A stretch of 14,602 nucleotides of DNA, from NCBI GenBank assembly GCA_030550225.1, contig JAUQPV010000035.1, forward strand, positions 1 to 14,602, written 5' to 3'. The notes beneath the pieces were generated by a model that worked only from the letters and a program-made list of their open reading frames with translations, did not search any database and was not told the DNA's origin. A program made the position numbers and the translations under genes. Positions 14,046-14,602 of this stretch are shown here, piece after piece; position 1 is the first letter of the stretch, and each line of letters starts with the position of its first letter. This DNA is from Acidobacteriota bacterium (GTDB lineage: Bacteria; Acidobacteriota; HRBIN11).

Positions 14046-14069
14046 GACGCCGGCAGTCACCCCGGCGTC
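14046..14069. repeat. Single GACGCCGG hairpin, copy of the 9086-9204 family
   Basis: GACGCCGG (14046-14053) pairs perfectly with CCGGCGTC (14062-14069), with AGTCAC in the loop. It matches the hairpins near 9100 in stem and loop. It lies between the 24-bp array and the cysteine-rich gene. Confidence 0.65.
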
Positions 14070-14094
14070 ACGGGACTGAAAATCGTGCCTTTTA

Positions 14095-14448
14095 ATGGAT
14101 TCCGATATGGCCTGGAAGTGTCTTCGTTCCGTCGTTGGCTGGGCCATCCTCCTGGGCTTCAGCCTCAGCCTGGCCCCTTGTTCGATCACGGGCGACCAGG
14201 CCGGTAAGCCGACCCGGCCTGCGGAGCCCTGCCTCTCGGGTCAAGAGGCCCTATATGACCGATACGAGGGGACGGGCGTGGCGAATGCCTGTCAGGACGA
14301 CGCAGACTGCGTCGTCAGCGGGTGTAGCCGGGAGGTGTGTGCCGCCGAGTCCGTCGTCACGACCTGTGAGGCTATCCCGACGCCGACCCGGGACCTGGGT
14401 TGTCGGGCCTGCGTCTGCCTGCGGGGTACGTGTCAGTGGGCCCGGTGA
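14095..14448 (+). CDS. Exported eight-cysteine-cluster protein
   Basis: A 117-residue small protein. Residues 10-29 are a hydrophobic export signal (SVVGWAILLGFSLSLAPC). C29 could be a lipoprotein cysteine, although the Pro at -1 makes the lipobox poor. Residues 64-117 are a compact cysteine cluster: C66, C72, C77, C82, C91, C103, C106, C108, C113, with DADCVVSGCSREVC and CVCLRGTCQW. I recognise this as the eight-cysteine-cluster domain found in secreted proteins of unknown function, here with one extra Cys. Disulfide bonding in the envelope is likely. The start may be Met1 (14095) or Met5 (14107); neither has a clear Shine-Dalgarno. The gene is closely enclosed by inverted 24-bp repeat arrays. 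Confidence 0.75.
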   Translation: MDSDMAWKCLRSVVGWAILLGFSLSLAPCSITGDQAGKPTRPAEPCLSGQEALYDRYEGTGVANACQDDADCVVSGCSREVCAAESVVTTCEAIPTPTRDLGCRACVCLRGTCQWAR

Positions 14449-14451
14449 CCC

Positions 14452-14594
14452 GCAGGCGGGGACGTCTGTCTTCCCGCAGACGGGGACGTCTGCGTTCCCG
14501 CAGACGGGACGTCTGCGTTCCCGCAGACGGGGACGTCTGCGCTCCCGCAGACGGGGACGTCTGCGCTCCCGCAGACGGGGACGTCTGCGCTCCT
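14452..14594 (-). repeat. Six-unit inverted array of the 24-bp repeat
   Basis: Units start at 14452, 14476, 14500, 14523, 14547 and 14571; one unit is 23 bp (one G fewer). The sequence is the reverse complement of the 13792-14031 array (core GCAGACGGGGACGTCTGC, linker GCTCCC or GTTCCC). It begins 3 bp after the stop codon of the cysteine-rich gene. Confidence 0.93.
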
Positions 14595-14602
14595 ACCCAA
14601 CA

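Noticed and set aside
13763..14095. Open frames through the 24-bp array (repeated QTSPSAGA, and TSALLQTG on the other strand)
   Set aside because: A 24-bp unit is a multiple of three, so any frame without a stop stays open. There is no start signal or signal sequence, and the array is explained as DNA repeats.
13792..14594. CRISPR array
   Set aside because: Units are contiguous at 24 bp with no unique spacers, are internally palindromic, and occur in both orientations; no cas gene is present.

Overview
The window is GC-rich (mid-60s percent by eye) bacterial chromosome with eight complete genes and one truncated gene. It holds no rRNA, tRNA, CRISPR array, transposase or phage gene that I can recognise. 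An OmpA-family protein points to a diderm cell. A large soluble Ser/Thr kinase, a HerA-like ATPase, MutS2 and an eight-cysteine secreted protein suit a deep-branching or Acidobacteriota-, Planctomycetota- or Myxococcota-like lineage. The Arg- and Glu-rich, compact proteins would fit a thermophile. This placement is inference only.

Layout. 1-608 (minus): the start of a DUF502-like membrane protein overlapping an acyl-CoA thioesterase gene by ATGA. 609-878: repeat-rich spacer. 879-3824 (minus): a 981-residue protein made of a strict 13-residue helical repeat solenoid, a pseudokinase domain and an active Ser/Thr kinase domain. 3825-4440: repeats and an AT-rich island. 4441-4962 (plus): an HExxH integral membrane protein. 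4991-5962 (minus, convergent): a low-GC OmpA-family protein. These last two genes lie between 54-bp inverted repeats at 4160-4213 and 6285-6338. 6625-8262 (plus): a HerA/DUF87 ATPase behind a near-consensus promoter. 8333-8962 (minus): an ECF sigma factor. 9420-11069 (plus): a short, isolated NuoG. 11335-13758 (plus): MutS2. 14095-14448 (plus): an eight-cysteine-cluster exported protein enclosed by inverted arrays of a 24-bp palindromic repeat.

The genes do not form one pathway; most are single transcription units. What unifies the window is its intergenic DNA. Nearly every spacer carries degenerate arrays of 7-bp or 8-bp words. The words differ from spacer to spacer, but the architecture recurs: strict period, and usually two oppositely oriented arrays able to form a long stem. 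They often begin within about 10 bp of a stop codon and twice contain the stop codon. This is the most systematic unexplained signal here. Other points of note are the 13-residue solenoid fused to a pseudokinase-kinase pair, the inverted-repeat-bounded segment with a foreign-looking ompA-type gene, and the repeat-enclosed cysteine-rich gene.
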